Positions 1 to 8,599 of a stretch of 64,000 nucleotides of DNA are shown here, piece by piece. Source of the DNA: Comamonas serinivorans (lineage in GTDB: Bacteria > Pseudomonadota > Gammaproteobacteria > Burkholderiales > Burkholderiaceae_C); NCBI RefSeq assembly GCF_002158865.1, contig NZ_CP021455.1, positions 3,162,001 through 3,226,000 of the forward strand, written 5' to 3'. The position numbers and the translations under genes are program-made. A model generated the notes under the pieces. It had not been told where the DNA came from. It did no database searches and was given only the letters and a program-made list of their open reading frames with translations. Each line of letters starts with the position of its first letter. The stretch's first letter is position 1.

Positions 1-330
1 CACCGGGTTCAACGAGGTCATCGGATCCTGAAAAACCATGGCCACCTCGCGCCCGCGCACGGCGCGCCAATCCGCTGGGCGCGCATGGCTCAGGTCGCGG
101 CCATTCAGGTGAATCTGGCCTTCGACGTGGGCCGTGGGCAACTCATGCGTCAACCCGAGGAGGGTGCGCGCCAGCACCGACTTGCCCGAACCCGACTCGC
201 CGACGATGCCCAGCGTCTTGCCGGGCGCCAGGGTGAGGCTGACCTGATCCAGCACCTGGACTAGGCCTGCATGCGATGCGAAACGAACGCTGAGCTGGTC
301 AACCGCCAGGGCCATGTTGGCATTGCTCAT
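1..330 (-). CDS. Dpp/Opp-type ABC transporter ATP-binding protein (partial, N-terminal 110 aa)
   Basis: This is the N-terminal part of the ATPase of a peptide/nickel-type ABC importer, cut by the left window edge. It would power uptake through the two permeases encoded just upstream on the same strand. The Walker A motif GESGSGKS lies at residues 44-51 and the Q-loop FQDPMTSLNP near residue 100; the signature and Walker B motifs lie outside the window. The ATG at 330 overlaps the permease stop codon by four bases (ATGA), which indicates translational coupling. The substrate cannot be read from the sequence. The shared operator with the neighbouring catabolic operon suggests an organic acid or conjugate rather than peptides, but that is inference. 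Confidence 0.93.
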   Translation of the reverse strand, partial: MSNANMALAVDQLSVRFASHAGLVQVLDQVSLTLAPGKTLGIVGESGSGKSVLARTLLGLTHELPTAHVEGQIHLNGRDLSHARPADWRAVRGREVAMVFQDPMTSLNPV

Positions 331-1136
331 CGCCGAGCTCCTTCCGAACCTGCGTTGAAGCGCTCGCCCACGATGTTGATGGCGAAAATGGTGAGGAAAA
401 GCACCAGCCCTGGGAAGAACACCGCGTGGGGCGCATCGAGGATGCGTGCCTGTTCGGCCGCCATCATGCCGCCCAGGGTGGGCACGGACGGCGGCATGCC
501 CAGCCCCAGGTAGCTCAGGCCGGCTTCGGCCAGCGCCCCGATGCCCAGCAGCAGGAAGGCATAGGCGAGCAGCACCGGCAGCACGTTGGGCATCAGTTCG
601 CGCGTGATGATCCGGTGGTGCGACAGGCCCGCGACCTTGGCGGCGGCCACGAAGTCCAACCGTGCGAAACGCAGCGTGGACGCCCGGGCAATGCGGGTGA
701 TGCTGGGCACAAAGACCAGCGCCAGCGACGCGATGATCTTGATCAGCATGTTCCCCGGGTAGGCCACCAGCGCCACGATCAGCACCAGCGGCGGAAACGC
801 CAGCAGCACATTCAGGCCCAGGCTCAGGCCGCGGTCGTACCAGCCGCCGATGTAACCCGCGCTGATCCCGAGGCAGGTGCCGATAACCAGCGCCAAGCCC
901 ACAGAGGCAAAGCTGACCAGGAAGGTGAGCCGCAGCCCATGCACCGTGCGCGCAAGGATGTCCCGCCCCAGCGAGTCGGCCCCCAGCCAGTGGCTGCCGC
1001 TGGGCCCGGCCAGCATGTTGTTGAGGTCCTGCGCATCGGGAGAAGGCAGGGGCAAACCGTCCGCCAGCAGCGACAACAGCGCCATCAGCGCCAGCCAGGC
1101 CACCGAGAATTTGAACGCAAGGGAATGGTGTGGCAT
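327..1136 (-). CDS. ABC transporter permease, DppC/OppC type
   Basis: Inner-membrane permease of a family-5 ABC importer, about 269 aa. It has an N-terminal transmembrane helix, an OppC-like segment with the AGPSGSHWLGADSLGRDILA stretch near residues 37-56, and a binding-protein-dependent transport domain. The EAA-type loop EAGLSYLGLGM, which contacts the ATPase, lies near the C-terminus. I chose the ATG at 1136 because an AGAGGG Shine-Dalgarno-like stretch precedes it and it follows the upstream permease stop by 11 nt. A longer in-frame start at 1175 would overlap the upstream gene. It is the second gene of a minus-strand operon permease-permease-ATPase. Confidence 0.93.
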   Translation of the reverse strand: MPHHSLAFKFSVAWLALMALLSLLADGLPLPSPDAQDLNNMLAGPSGSHWLGADSLGRDILARTVHGLRLTFLVSFASVGLALVIGTCLGISAGYIGGWYDRGLSLGLNVLLAFPPLVLIVALVAYPGNMLIKIIASLALVFVPSITRIARASTLRFARLDFVAAAKVAGLSHHRIITRELMPNVLPVLLAYAFLLLGIGALAEAGLSYLGLGMPPSVPTLGGMMAAEQARILDAPHAVFFPGLVLFLTIFAINIVGERFNAGSEGARR

Positions 1137-1147
1137 GCCGGGCCCTC

Positions 1148-2125
1148 TCAGTGCTTGAGCCGCGGATCGACCCACGCGTACAGCCAGTCGGTCAGCGTGT
1201 TGATCAGGATGAAGGCCACCGCCACGAACAGCACGATGGCCTGGGTCAGCAAGTACTCCTGCTGGAAGATCGATTCGACGAGCAGCAGGCCCACGCCGGG
1301 CAGCACGAACATGGTTTCAATGATGAGCGCCCCGCCCATCAGCCGCCCCATGTTCAGGCCCACCAGCGTGATCAGGCTCAGCGACGACGGACGCAGAGCA
1401 TGCTGAAACAGTGTTCGGCTCAGCGACAGGCCCATGCCCTTGGCCAACAGGATGAAGTTCTGCTGCAGCGTGGTCAACATCTCGCTGCGCAGCAGCCGCA
1501 TGTAGACCGGCACCTCCATCAGGGCCAGCGTGGTCACGGGCAGCACCATGTGACGCAGGTTGGCCCACAAACCATCGCTGAGCGGCGCGTAGCCGTTGCT
1601 GGGCAGCAGCGGCACCTTCAAGGCCACGGCATAGACCAGCAGCAAGGCGAACACGAAGGTGGGCATGGACAGCAACGCCAACGACACCGAGAGGCTCAGG
1701 CGGTCGAACACCGAGCCCGCCTTGTAGGCCGTCCACACCCCCAGCGGAATGGCGATCGCCAGGGCCAGCAATTGGGTCAGCAGGATCAGCTCCAGCGTGA
1801 CGGGCACGCGCGCGAGGATCATGTCGCTGATCGCTTCCCCAGAGTTGAAGGTCTGCCCCAGATCACCCTGCATCACCTTGCCGAGCCAAGTGCCGTACTG
1901 CCGAGGCAGGGGTTGATCCAGTCCCAGCTCCTTGCGCAACTCGGCCGATCGCTCGGGCGTTGCCGAGTCGCCCAGCAAGGTGGTGGCCACATCGCCCGGC
2001 AGCAAGGCCACGAGCAGAAAGCTGAGCACCGACACGGCAAACAGCGTGAGCAGCAATGTGAGCGAGCTGGCCACCCACCGCCGCAGGGCCGGCACTTGGA
2101 GTCGCTTGGGCTTGGAATCAATCAT
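1148..2125 (-). CDS. ABC transporter permease, DppB/OppB type
   Basis: First gene of the minus-strand importer operon, about 325 aa. It has the DppB hallmark N-terminal helix, the LLPGDVATTLLGD segment, and a C-terminal permease domain with the EAA loop around GALIIETMFVLPGVGLL. The ATG at 2125 is preferred; a TTG at 2161 is in frame but would put the TetR-type operator (2127-2138) inside the gene. No good ribosome-binding site precedes 2125, because the operator sits directly before the start codon. A leaderless or weakly translated message is therefore possible. The diverging gene at 2426 encodes the cognate binding protein. Confidence 0.9.
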   Translation of the reverse strand: MIDSKPKRLQVPALRRWVASSLTLLLTLFAVSVLSFLLVALLPGDVATTLLGDSATPERSAELRKELGLDQPLPRQYGTWLGKVMQGDLGQTFNSGEAISDMILARVPVTLELILLTQLLALAIAIPLGVWTAYKAGSVFDRLSLSVSLALLSMPTFVFALLLVYAVALKVPLLPSNGYAPLSDGLWANLRHMVLPVTTLALMEVPVYMRLLRSEMLTTLQQNFILLAKGMGLSLSRTLFQHALRPSSLSLITLVGLNMGRLMGGALIIETMFVLPGVGLLLVESIFQQEYLLTQAIVLFVAVAFILINTLTDWLYAWVDPRLKH

Positions 2126-2146
2126 TGACCAAATGGTCGGTATGTT
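2123..2146. promoter_or_regulatory. Putative TetR operator, site 1 (importer operon)
   Basis: The palindrome GACCAAATGGTC (2127-2138) has perfect 5-bp arms and a 2-bp centre. Read on the minus strand the context is ACATACCGACCATTTGGT, matching site 2 in 17 of 18 bases. It touches the start codon of the DppB-like gene, so a bound repressor would block transcription or initiation there. The assignment to the TetR protein at 3927-4607 is inferred from proximity. Confidence 0.65.
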
Positions 2147-2425
2147 TGAATGAATCGACAACAGGGTTTGTCCTGCATTGCCCCAAATCGGCTTTGACTC
2201 TGTGACTTCAATTGACCCAGTATGGTGATTTATTCTATTTTCATGAAACGATATTGACTCATTACTCCCATTTTTAATAAACCTACAACTCGGGGCTCAC
2301 CCAGAGGGCAGCCCATGGCTTGGGGTTAGCCTCAATATCAACATACCGACCATATGGTTAATTTGTTGATTGCATGAGCAGCCCTTTGCTGCGCGACGCC
2401 TTTCATGACTTTTTGGAGACCTCCC
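2126..2425. other. Divergent promoter region between importer permease and binding protein
   Basis: An unusually AT-rich 300-bp gap separates the minus-strand permeases from the plus-strand binding protein. It carries one operator-like palindrome near each gene (2127-2138 and 2348-2359). A possible plus-strand promoter is TTGACC near 2213 with TATTCT near 2233. I see no ORF, tRNA or hairpin terminator in it. Confidence 0.5.
2341..2362. promoter_or_regulatory. Putative TetR operator, site 2 (binding-protein promoter)
   Basis: ACATACCGACCATATGGTTA contains the palindromic core ACCATATGGT (2350-2359). It lies about 65 bp upstream of the binding-protein start at 2426. The core is identical to that of site 3 at 5850-5876, and the ACATACCGACCAT flank is shared with site 1. 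Confidence 0.65.
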
Positions 2426-3919
2426 ATGATTCAGCGACCTTTGGCTGTCCTGGCGTTGTTGGCCAGCTTCACGGCACACGCCAACCCCGTGACCCTGAGC
2501 GTGGCCTTGTCGCAAGACCCACCCAGCCTGGACCCCCTGCGCATCGGCAGCTACACCGAGCGGCAGTTCGCCATGCCGGTGTATGAGGCGCTGTTTGCCA
2601 TCAACCCGCAGGGCCAGCCGGTGCCACACCTGGCCACGTCCTACACCGTCAGCGACGACCTCAAGACCTGGCGCTTCACGCTGCGGGACGGCGTCAAATT
2701 CCACGACGGCACGCCCCTGGATGCGGCCGCCGTCGTGGCCAACCTGGCGCGCGCCAAGGATCCCGCCAACCGCTGCCGCTGCACGGCAGAGATGGAAACC
2801 ATCGCCGGCTTCAAAGCCATCGACGGCAAGACCGTGGAGATCACGCTGAACCAGCCCAATGCCGTGCTGCCGGTGGCGCTCGCCGGCAGCGTGGGCACCA
2901 TGGCCTCGCCCACGGCCTTCAAGGCCGACCCGGCCAGCCTGGCGAACAAGCCGGTGGGCACCGGACCCTTCCGCTTCGTCGAATGGATCAAGAACAGCCG
3001 TTACGTGCTCGAAAAAAATCCCGACTACTGGCAACAAGGCAAGCCCCAGATCGACCGGCTGGTGCTGCGCGGCATGCAGAACACCGAACCCCGCGAGGCG
3101 GCCTTCAAATCAGGCCAGGTCGACATCGTCCTGCAACCCAGCCGCAACTTCATCGCGCAGGAGCAGCGGACAAAAACCTCAGTGGTGTACGCCACATCGG
3201 GCCCGGGCACCGAAGGCGTCTACTTCAACGGGACCAAGCCGCCACTCGACGACCTGAACGTCCGCAAAGCCGTGGCGCACGCCCTGGACCGCGACCTGCT
3301 GGTCAAGACCCTGGGCTTCGGGCTGCCCACGCTGGCCTACAGCCCGTTCGGACCGACGCTCAAGGTGGCGCAGCCGATTCAGGATTACCCGGCTTACGAC
3401 CCCGCCAAGGCCAAGGCGCTGGTGGCAGCCTACGGCAAGCCCGTGCAGTTCAAGTTCATCGTCACCAACCGCCCCGAAACCCGTCTGCTGGGGCAGTCCA
3501 TCCAGCAGATGCTGCAAAAGGTCGGCATGCAGGTCGAGCTGGTGCCCCTGGACGAAAACCGCATGATCCAGAGCATGGTGACCAAGGACTTCGAGGCATC
3601 GGCCTTCAAGTATTCGGGGGCCAGCGACCCACACTACAACGTCTACGCGTTCTACTACTCCAAACGCAAATCGCCCTCTCAGTACGGCAGCTTCGTCAAC
3701 GCCCGGGTCGATGCGCTGATCGAGCAAGGCATGTCCACGCGGGACCCTGCCACCCGCGCGGCCGTCTACAGCGAACTGGCCAAGGTGCTGGCCACCGACG
3801 TCATGCCCATTGCCTACACCTACAACAGCCTGGACCTGACGGCCATGAAAAAGAACGTCAAGGGCTACACCCACCACGCCGACGCCCTGGTGCGCTTCGG
3901 CGACCTGCGCAAGGAATAA
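2426..3919 (+). CDS. ABC transporter family-5 substrate-binding protein
   Basis: Periplasmic solute receptor (SBP_bac_5 family), about 497 aa, delivering substrate to the diverging permease operon. Residues 1-19 form a signal peptide (MIQRPLAVLALLASFTAHA), followed by the family motif SQDPPSLDPLRIG. The VGTGPFRFVEW stretch typical of the family is near residue 180. The ATG at 2426 was chosen over an in-frame ATG at 2405 because it starts a clean signal peptide and has GGAGAC five bases upstream. The same RBS context (GGAGACCTCCCATGAT) precedes the acyl-CoA dehydrogenase at 7436. Its ligand is unknown; the promoter carries operator site 2. Confidence 0.93.
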   Translation: MIQRPLAVLALLASFTAHANPVTLSVALSQDPPSLDPLRIGSYTERQFAMPVYEALFAINPQGQPVPHLATSYTVSDDLKTWRFTLRDGVKFHDGTPLDAAAVVANLARAKDPANRCRCTAEMETIAGFKAIDGKTVEITLNQPNAVLPVALAGSVGTMASPTAFKADPASLANKPVGTGPFRFVEWIKNSRYVLEKNPDYWQQGKPQIDRLVLRGMQNTEPREAAFKSGQVDIVLQPSRNFIAQEQRTKTSVVYATSGPGTEGVYFNGTKPPLDDLNVRKAVAHALDRDLLVKTLGFGLPTLAYSPFGPTLKVAQPIQDYPAYDPAKAKALVAAYGKPVQFKFIVTNRPETRLLGQSIQQMLQKVGMQVELVPLDENRMIQSMVTKDFEASAFKYSGASDPHYNVYAFYYSKRKSPSQYGSFVNARVDALIEQGMSTRDPATRAAVYSELAKVLATDVMPIAYTYNSLDLTAMKKNVKGYTHHADALVRFGDLRKE

Positions 3920-3926
3920 CGCCTGC

Positions 3927-4607
3927 TCAGCGCCGGCGCTTGGGGGGCTGCTTGGCCTCCGGCGCCGGCCCGTCGATCAGGGCCGCGAGGGTTTGGTCGA
4001 TGAGCGCGAGCATCGCGTCGCGGTCGACCGGGGCGGCACCCGCCACCTCGTTGATGCAGTGCATCTGGATCACACCCCGCACCCACGACATGATGAAGGT
4101 GGCCAGGGCATCGAGGTCGCTGGACGCTAGGCGCTTGCCTTGGCTTTGCTCTTCCTCCAGGCACTCGCGCACGAACTGCTTCGTGGCGTTGTTCATGGCC
4201 GCGACTCCTTCCGCGAAGGCACGGTCCTGGAACAGGGCTTCAGACAGCAGCGCCGAAAACAGCCGCGAACTGGAGTCCTTGTGAGCCAGGCCGACGAAGA
4301 TGCCGTGCACGTAGCGGCGAATGCGCTCGATGCCCGGAGCGTGGGGGTCCTGGGTACCAAAGCGCCTCGTGAAGTCCATCCGCAACCGCGCCAGCGCCGC
4401 CAGCTGCAAGCCTTGCTTGTTGGCGTACAGGTGCACCACCAGGCCCTTGCTGACACCGGCCACGCTGGCCACCTCGGCCAGGGTCAGTCCAGCCACCCCC
4501 TTGGCCTTCATGACCTCGATCGCCGCCTGGACCAGCGCTTCCTCGGACGTGGCGCGGCGTTCTTCTTGCGTTCGGCGAAGGGGGCGTTTGGAGGCGGTCG
4601 TGGTCAT
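3927..4607 (-). CDS. TetR/AcrR family transcriptional regulator
   Basis: DNA-binding repressor of about 226 aa. The helix-turn-helix spans roughly residues 41-64 (LTLAEVASVAGVSKGLVVHL), after a basic N-terminus (SKRPLRRTQEERR). The C-terminal ligand-binding half has no strong assignable motif. The ATG at 4607 is preferred to a TTG at 4616. The gene starts 10 nt after the stop of the CoA-transferase-like gene, so the two are probably cotranscribed from the promoter near 5.8 kb. Three matching palindromes at 2127, 2348 and 5857 are the likely operators, and an acyl-CoA intermediate is the natural effector guess. It may be autoregulated through site 3. Confidence 0.93.
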   Translation of the reverse strand: MTTTASKRPLRRTQEERRATSEEALVQAAIEVMKAKGVAGLTLAEVASVAGVSKGLVVHLYANKQGLQLAALARLRMDFTRRFGTQDPHAPGIERIRRYVHGIFVGLAHKDSSSRLFSALLSEALFQDRAFAEGVAAMNNATKQFVRECLEEEQSQGKRLASSDLDALATFIMSWVRGVIQMHCINEVAGAAPVDRDAMLALIDQTLAALIDGPAPEAKQPPKRRR

Positions 4608-4617
4608 GGTCAACAAA

Positions 4618-5734
4618 TCAGGCGCTCAGCAGCTGCTTCAACTCGGTGGGTGAAAAGCCCAGGGTACGCAACAGGGTATCGCTGTGCGCCCCTGCGGCGG
4701 CAACGGTCCCCATCTCGGCCTCGGAGACCGAAAAGCGGGGGGCGGGTGCGGATTGAAGCACACCCAGAGGGCTCCGATAGGTGTCACGTTCCGCCAGGTG
4801 CGCATGCAAAGCCGCTTCGTGTGGATTCAGCACAGGGGCCCAGCATGCGTCGCTGCCGGCGAACACCGCTTCCCACTCGGCCCGCGTGCGGCTGGCCATC
4901 AAGCGGGTCAGCACCTCGGTCAACTCAGGCCAGCGGGCGGGGTCGTTCTGCCCCTGCACGAAGCGCTCGTCCCGGTCCAGCCCCAGCCGCACCAGCATCT
5001 CGGCGTAGAACTTCGGCTCCAGCGGTGCGACATTGATCCAGCCGCCGTCCTGGCAGCGGTAGCTGCGCCCCGCCCAGTGCGCGGCCTCTTGCCGCTCAAA
5101 GCCTGTGCCTCGCCGCTGCAACGCCCCCAGCAACAGGTTCAGCATGTGGGCGCAACCGTCCACGATGGCGGCATCGGCCACCTGCCCCTGCCCCGTGGCA
5201 CGCGCGTGGTGCAAGCCAGCCAGCAAACCGATGGCCAGGTACAGTGCGCCGCCCGCCACGTCGCCCAGCACGGTGGACGGTGCCACCTGGGGCTCGCCCG
5301 GCGGGCTGGCAAACACAGCGCGCCCGACAAGGCCGTGTAGTTGCTGTCGTGACCCGCGCGCTGCGCCCAGGGCCCATATTGGCCCCAGCCCGTCATGCGG
5401 CCATAGACCAGCGCCGGCTGACGCCGCAGGCACACGTCGGGCCCCAAGCCCAGGCGTTCCATCACCCCGGGGCGCATGCCCTCGATGAGCAGGTCGGCAC
5501 CTTCGCACAGGCGCGCACCGCTTCCACTGCCAGCGGATCTTTCAGGTTGAGCACCAGCGACTGCTTGCCCCGGCTGGTGATGGCCGCTTGCCGCTCCCCC
5601 TGCTGCAGGCGGTCGGGAGGCTCGACGGCGATCACCGTTGCCCCCAGATCGGCCAGCACCATGCCGCGGAACGGGCCTGGTCCGATGCCGCTGATTTCGA
5701 CGACGCGAACGCCCGTCAAAGGTCCTGATGTCAT
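4618..5734 (-). pseudogene. CaiB/BaiF family CoA-transferase, interrupted by two single-base frameshifts
   Basis: The protein would be a formyl-CoA/carnitine-type class III CoA-transferase of about 370 aa. The N-terminus (LTGVRVVEISGIGPGPFRGM) reads in one frame from the ATG at 5734. The middle (CEGADLLIEGMRPGVMERLG) is in a second frame, and the C-terminal two thirds (ASPPGEPQVAPSTVLGDVAG onward) in a third. The breaks lie near 5512 and near 5320, and each is explained by loss of one base in a GC-rich run. The remaining sequence is well conserved, which fits sequencing error or very recent inactivation. It diverges from the DUF35 gene and lies upstream of the TetR gene. Confidence 0.82.
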
Positions 5735-5849
5735 GCCATGCCTCGCGGTTCAGGCGATGCCGCGGCCACGTCAGTGAAAGCGCCGTGCTCGCGACCTGAG
5801 GTCCGCGCAGGCGACACGCCCGCGTGAAAACCCTATTGCCTGGATCAAT

Positions 5850-5876
5850 CAACTTACTGACCATATGGTAAGTATG
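5850..5876. promoter_or_regulatory. Putative TetR operator, site 3 (catabolic operon promoter)
   Basis: TACTGACCATATGGTAAGTA (5855-5874) is an extended palindrome with core ACCATATGGT. It lies between the divergent CoA-transferase and DUF35 genes and overlaps the start of the latter. It therefore could control both directions, including the TetR gene itself. Confidence 0.65.
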
Positions 5877-6278
5877 AATGACCTACACCCCTCTTCTTCC
5901 TTGGGAAAACCCGGCCTCGTCGGCCAGGACGACCACCACCGCCCCATGCTCAAAGGCGTGCGCTGTCAAGCGTGTCACGAGGTGGCCTTTCCCCCGCAGC
6001 ACCACGGCTGTGAACGCTGCGGCGCCACCCACCTGACCGATGTCGACCTGAGCGCCGATGGCGCGGTGCTCGGCAGCGCAGCGGTGCACATCCACGCCAA
6101 GCCTTACCCGCCTGTGCCGTTCACGGTGGTCGAAGTCAGGCTGGATGCCGGCCCCGTGGTGCGCGCCTTGTTGAACGGATCCGGCCCGGCACCGCGGGCT
6201 GGCCAACGGGTGCACGGCGTGCTGCGCGAAGGCGCCGAGGCCGGCGTGCTGGACTTTCAATTCGAGATGACCGCATGA
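5874..6278 (+). CDS. DUF35 / OB-fold zinc-ribbon protein (ChsH2-like)
   Basis: About 134 aa. A rubredoxin-like zinc ribbon has cysteines at 31, 34, 46 and 49 (CQAC...CERC), followed by an OB-fold domain with the PFTVVEVRLDAG segment. Proteins of this family bind thiolase-fold partners and present or channel acyl-CoA; the best-known case is ChsH2 with the aldolase Ltp2 in steroid side-chain degradation. The next gene encodes exactly such a partner, overlapping by four bases (ATGA). The ATG at 5874 follows operator site 3 directly; an in-frame ATG at 5865 lies within the operator. First gene of the catabolic operon. Confidence 0.88.
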   Translation: MNDLHPSSSLGKPGLVGQDDHHRPMLKGVRCQACHEVAFPPQHHGCERCGATHLTDVDLSADGAVLGSAAVHIHAKPYPPVPFTVVEVRLDAGPVVRALLNGSGPAPRAGQRVHGVLREGAEAGVLDFQFEMTA

Positions 6279-7417
6279 AGACGCTCAAAGACCTGCGCCC
6301 GGTCTATGTCGTGGGCATCGGGTGGCACGGCTACCAGGACCGGTCCGACACCCCGTACGTCACGCTGGGTCTGACGGCCGCCCGTGCCGCTCTCCAAGAT
6401 GCAGGGGTTCCATTTTCTGCCGTTGATTCTGCTTATATCGCCCGGGCCTTACTGGGCATGGCCTGCGGACGCCCCATCTTGCGCCACCTGGGCGCGACGG
6501 GCCTGCCCATCACGCATGTGGAAAACGCCTCGGCCTCGGGGTCGACCGCCTTCCGCAACGCCTGCACCGAGGTCGCCAGCGGCCTGGCCGACACCGCCCT
6601 GGTACTGGGTGTGGACAAGCCCGGCGCCGTGGTGCGCGCCGAGTCGCAAAGCGGCATCGAACAGCTGGCGAACGACTACATCGTCCCCTTCACGCACTTT
6701 GCACTGCTGGCCGACAAGTACGTGGCGCGCTCGGGCGCTGACATGCGCGACATCGCACAAGTGGCCGTCAAGAACCACAACAACGGCGCCCTCAACCCCC
6801 ACGCCCAGCGGCAAAGGCCGCGCACCCTCGACGAGGTGCTCGGGGCGCGCCGGGTCTCGGGCGAGTTGACGGTGCTGCAGTGCACCCCCGTGGGCGAAGG
6901 TGCTGCGGCCGTGGTGGTCATGTCGGAAGACGCGATCCGGGCCCACGGCATTGATCCCGGCCGTGCGGTGCGCGTGCTCTCGTCCGCCGCCAAAAGCCAG
7001 GCTGTATACGACGACGCCACGGCGTTCGACGAACTGCTCACCCAGGCGACCTGCCTGCAGGCCCTGGCGGAGGCGGGCGTGGCCCCTTCGGCGCTGGACG
7101 TGGTCGAGCTGCACGACGCCTTCTCGATCGAGGAAGTGCTCTACGTCGAAGCCATGGGCCTGTGCAAGCCCGGCCAGGCCATTTCAGCCCTCAAGGCCGG
7201 CGAGTTCCACATCGGCGGCCGGGTCGCCGTCAGCCCCTCGGGCGGGCTCATCGCGATGGGCCATCCGATCGGTCCCACCGGCGTCGGCCAGATCGCCGAA
7301 ATCGCCCTGCAGCTGCGCGGCGAAGCCGGCCCACGCCAGCACCCCAACGCCCGAACAGGCCTGGCCCACATGGTGGGCGTGGGCGCCGTCTGCTACGCCC
7401 ACGTCCTGAGCATTTGA
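6275..7417 (+). CDS. Thiolase-fold protein (SCP-x/lipid-transfer type) with Ser at the nucleophile position
   Basis: About 380 aa with the thiolase fold of the SCP-x/Ltp branch. The segment that normally carries the acyl-accepting cysteine reads VENASASGS, with Ser86 where thiolases have Cys. His280 (HDAFSIEE) and the GHPIGPTG loop (His330) are kept. A standard thiolysis mechanism is therefore unlikely. In DUF35-partnered aldolases such as Ltp2 the classical cysteine chemistry is also absent, so a retro-aldol cleavage of a beta-hydroxyacyl-CoA is a reasonable guess. The gene overlaps the DUF35 gene (ATGA) and is followed by an acyl-CoA dehydrogenase 18 nt downstream. Substrate unknown. Confidence 0.88.
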   Translation: MKTLKDLRPVYVVGIGWHGYQDRSDTPYVTLGLTAARAALQDAGVPFSAVDSAYIARALLGMACGRPILRHLGATGLPITHVENASASGSTAFRNACTEVASGLADTALVLGVDKPGAVVRAESQSGIEQLANDYIVPFTHFALLADKYVARSGADMRDIAQVAVKNHNNGALNPHAQRQRPRTLDEVLGARRVSGELTVLQCTPVGEGAAAVVVMSEDAIRAHGIDPGRAVRVLSSAAKSQAVYDDATAFDELLTQATCLQALAEAGVAPSALDVVELHDAFSIEEVLYVEAMGLCKPGQAISALKAGEFHIGGRVAVSPSGGLIAMGHPIGPTGVGQIAEIALQLRGEAGPRQHPNARTGLAHMVGVGAVCYAHVLSI

Positions 7418-7435
7418 TCCAACTGGAGACCTCCC

Positions 7436-8581
7436 ATGATCGACTACATGGTCGAATTCGATGACGACACGCGCGCCGTCATTGAGCTCACACGCAAACT
7501 CAGCGAGAAGTACCAGAAGCCCCTGGAGCAGCGGAAGCTGCAGGGCCACGAGATCACGCTCGACGACCTGCAGCCCGGCGTGCGCGCCGCCAAGGAGGTC
7601 GGTCTCTGGGGCCTCACGCTGCCCGAAGCCTATGGCGGCGCCAACCTGACCATGACCCAGCAGCTGGCCGTCATCGAAGAGAGCTTCCGCTGCCTGGTGC
7701 CGCTGCGTTTTGGCGGCAACGTGCCGTCCTTCCTGCTGGGCGCCACGGGCGTGCAGAAAGAACGCTACCTCGACCCCTGCCTGCAGGACCAGCTGCGCTA
7801 CGCCTTCGCGCAGACCGAGCCGTCGGGCGGCGCCGATCCCGGCAACGCCATCCAGACCAAGGCGGTCAAGCGCGGCGACACCTGGGTGATCAACGGCACC
7901 AAGGTCTTCATCTCGGCCGTGGCGCACGCCCAGGTCATCTTCGTCGTGGCCGTGACGGATGCCGAGAAGCGCGCCCGCGGTGGCATTTCCATGTTCGCGG
8001 TCGACAAGCACAACCCCGGCCTGAAGATCTCGCGCGATATCCAGATCCTCGACGGCATGGTCATCAACGAGCTGATCTTCGACAACTGCGAAGTCACCGA
8101 GGACGCCATGATCGGTGGCGACGGCCAGGGCTTCCGCAACGCCCAGATCATCCTGTCGCTGGCCCGCTTCGGGGTCGGCGCGCGTGCGCTGGGCATTGCC
8201 ATGCGGACGCTGGAAATGATGGTCGACTACGCCAACCAGCGCGTGACCTTCGGCTCCGCGCTGTCGCAGAAGCAGGCCGTGCAAGGCATGGTGGTCGATT
8301 CGTGGATCGACATCAACCAATGCCGCCTGATGATGTATGCGGCAGCACGCAAGGCCGAGCAAGGTCATGACACGCGTACCGAAGCCAGCCTGGTGAAGAT
8401 GCAGGCCACCGAGGTCGTCGGCCGCGTGCTCGACCGGGGCATACAGGTTTTTGGCGCCGCCGGCGTGTCGCTGGACAACCCCATCGCGCACTGGTGGCGG
8501 TCGCAACGTCCGGCCCGCATCTATGAAGGCCCTACCGAGGTGCACAAGTACCACGTGCTGGCCCGCAAGCTGTTTGCCTGA
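7436..8581 (+). CDS. Acyl-CoA dehydrogenase
   Basis: FAD-dependent alpha,beta-desaturase of acyl-CoA thioesters, 381 aa, normal family length. The FAD/substrate signature AFAQTEPSGGADPGNAIQ is near residues 122-140. The C-terminal active-site loop IYEGPTEVHKYHVL has the expected Glu near residue 364. The start has a strong GGAGAC ribosome-binding site identical to that of the ABC binding protein. It sits in the operon between the thiolase-like gene and a CoA ligase, so it probably oxidises the activated substrate made by that ligase. Electrons would pass to ETF, which is not encoded here. Confidence 0.94.
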   Translation: MIDYMVEFDDDTRAVIELTRKLSEKYQKPLEQRKLQGHEITLDDLQPGVRAAKEVGLWGLTLPEAYGGANLTMTQQLAVIEESFRCLVPLRFGGNVPSFLLGATGVQKERYLDPCLQDQLRYAFAQTEPSGGADPGNAIQTKAVKRGDTWVINGTKVFISAVAHAQVIFVVAVTDAEKRARGGISMFAVDKHNPGLKISRDIQILDGMVINELIFDNCEVTEDAMIGGDGQGFRNAQIILSLARFGVGARALGIAMRTLEMMVDYANQRVTFGSALSQKQAVQGMVVDSWIDINQCRLMMYAAARKAEQGHDTRTEASLVKMQATEVVGRVLDRGIQVFGAAGVSLDNPIAHWWRSQRPARIYEGPTEVHKYHVLARKLFA

Positions 8582-8599
8582 AGCGGCAAAGGAATCGCC

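Noticed and set aside
6394..6440. AT-rich stretch in the thiolase-like gene with GCAGGGGTTCC and TGCCGTT, resembling half a 52-bp element
   Set aside because: No matching right arm at the expected distance, and the protein length matches the family, so it is not an insertion.
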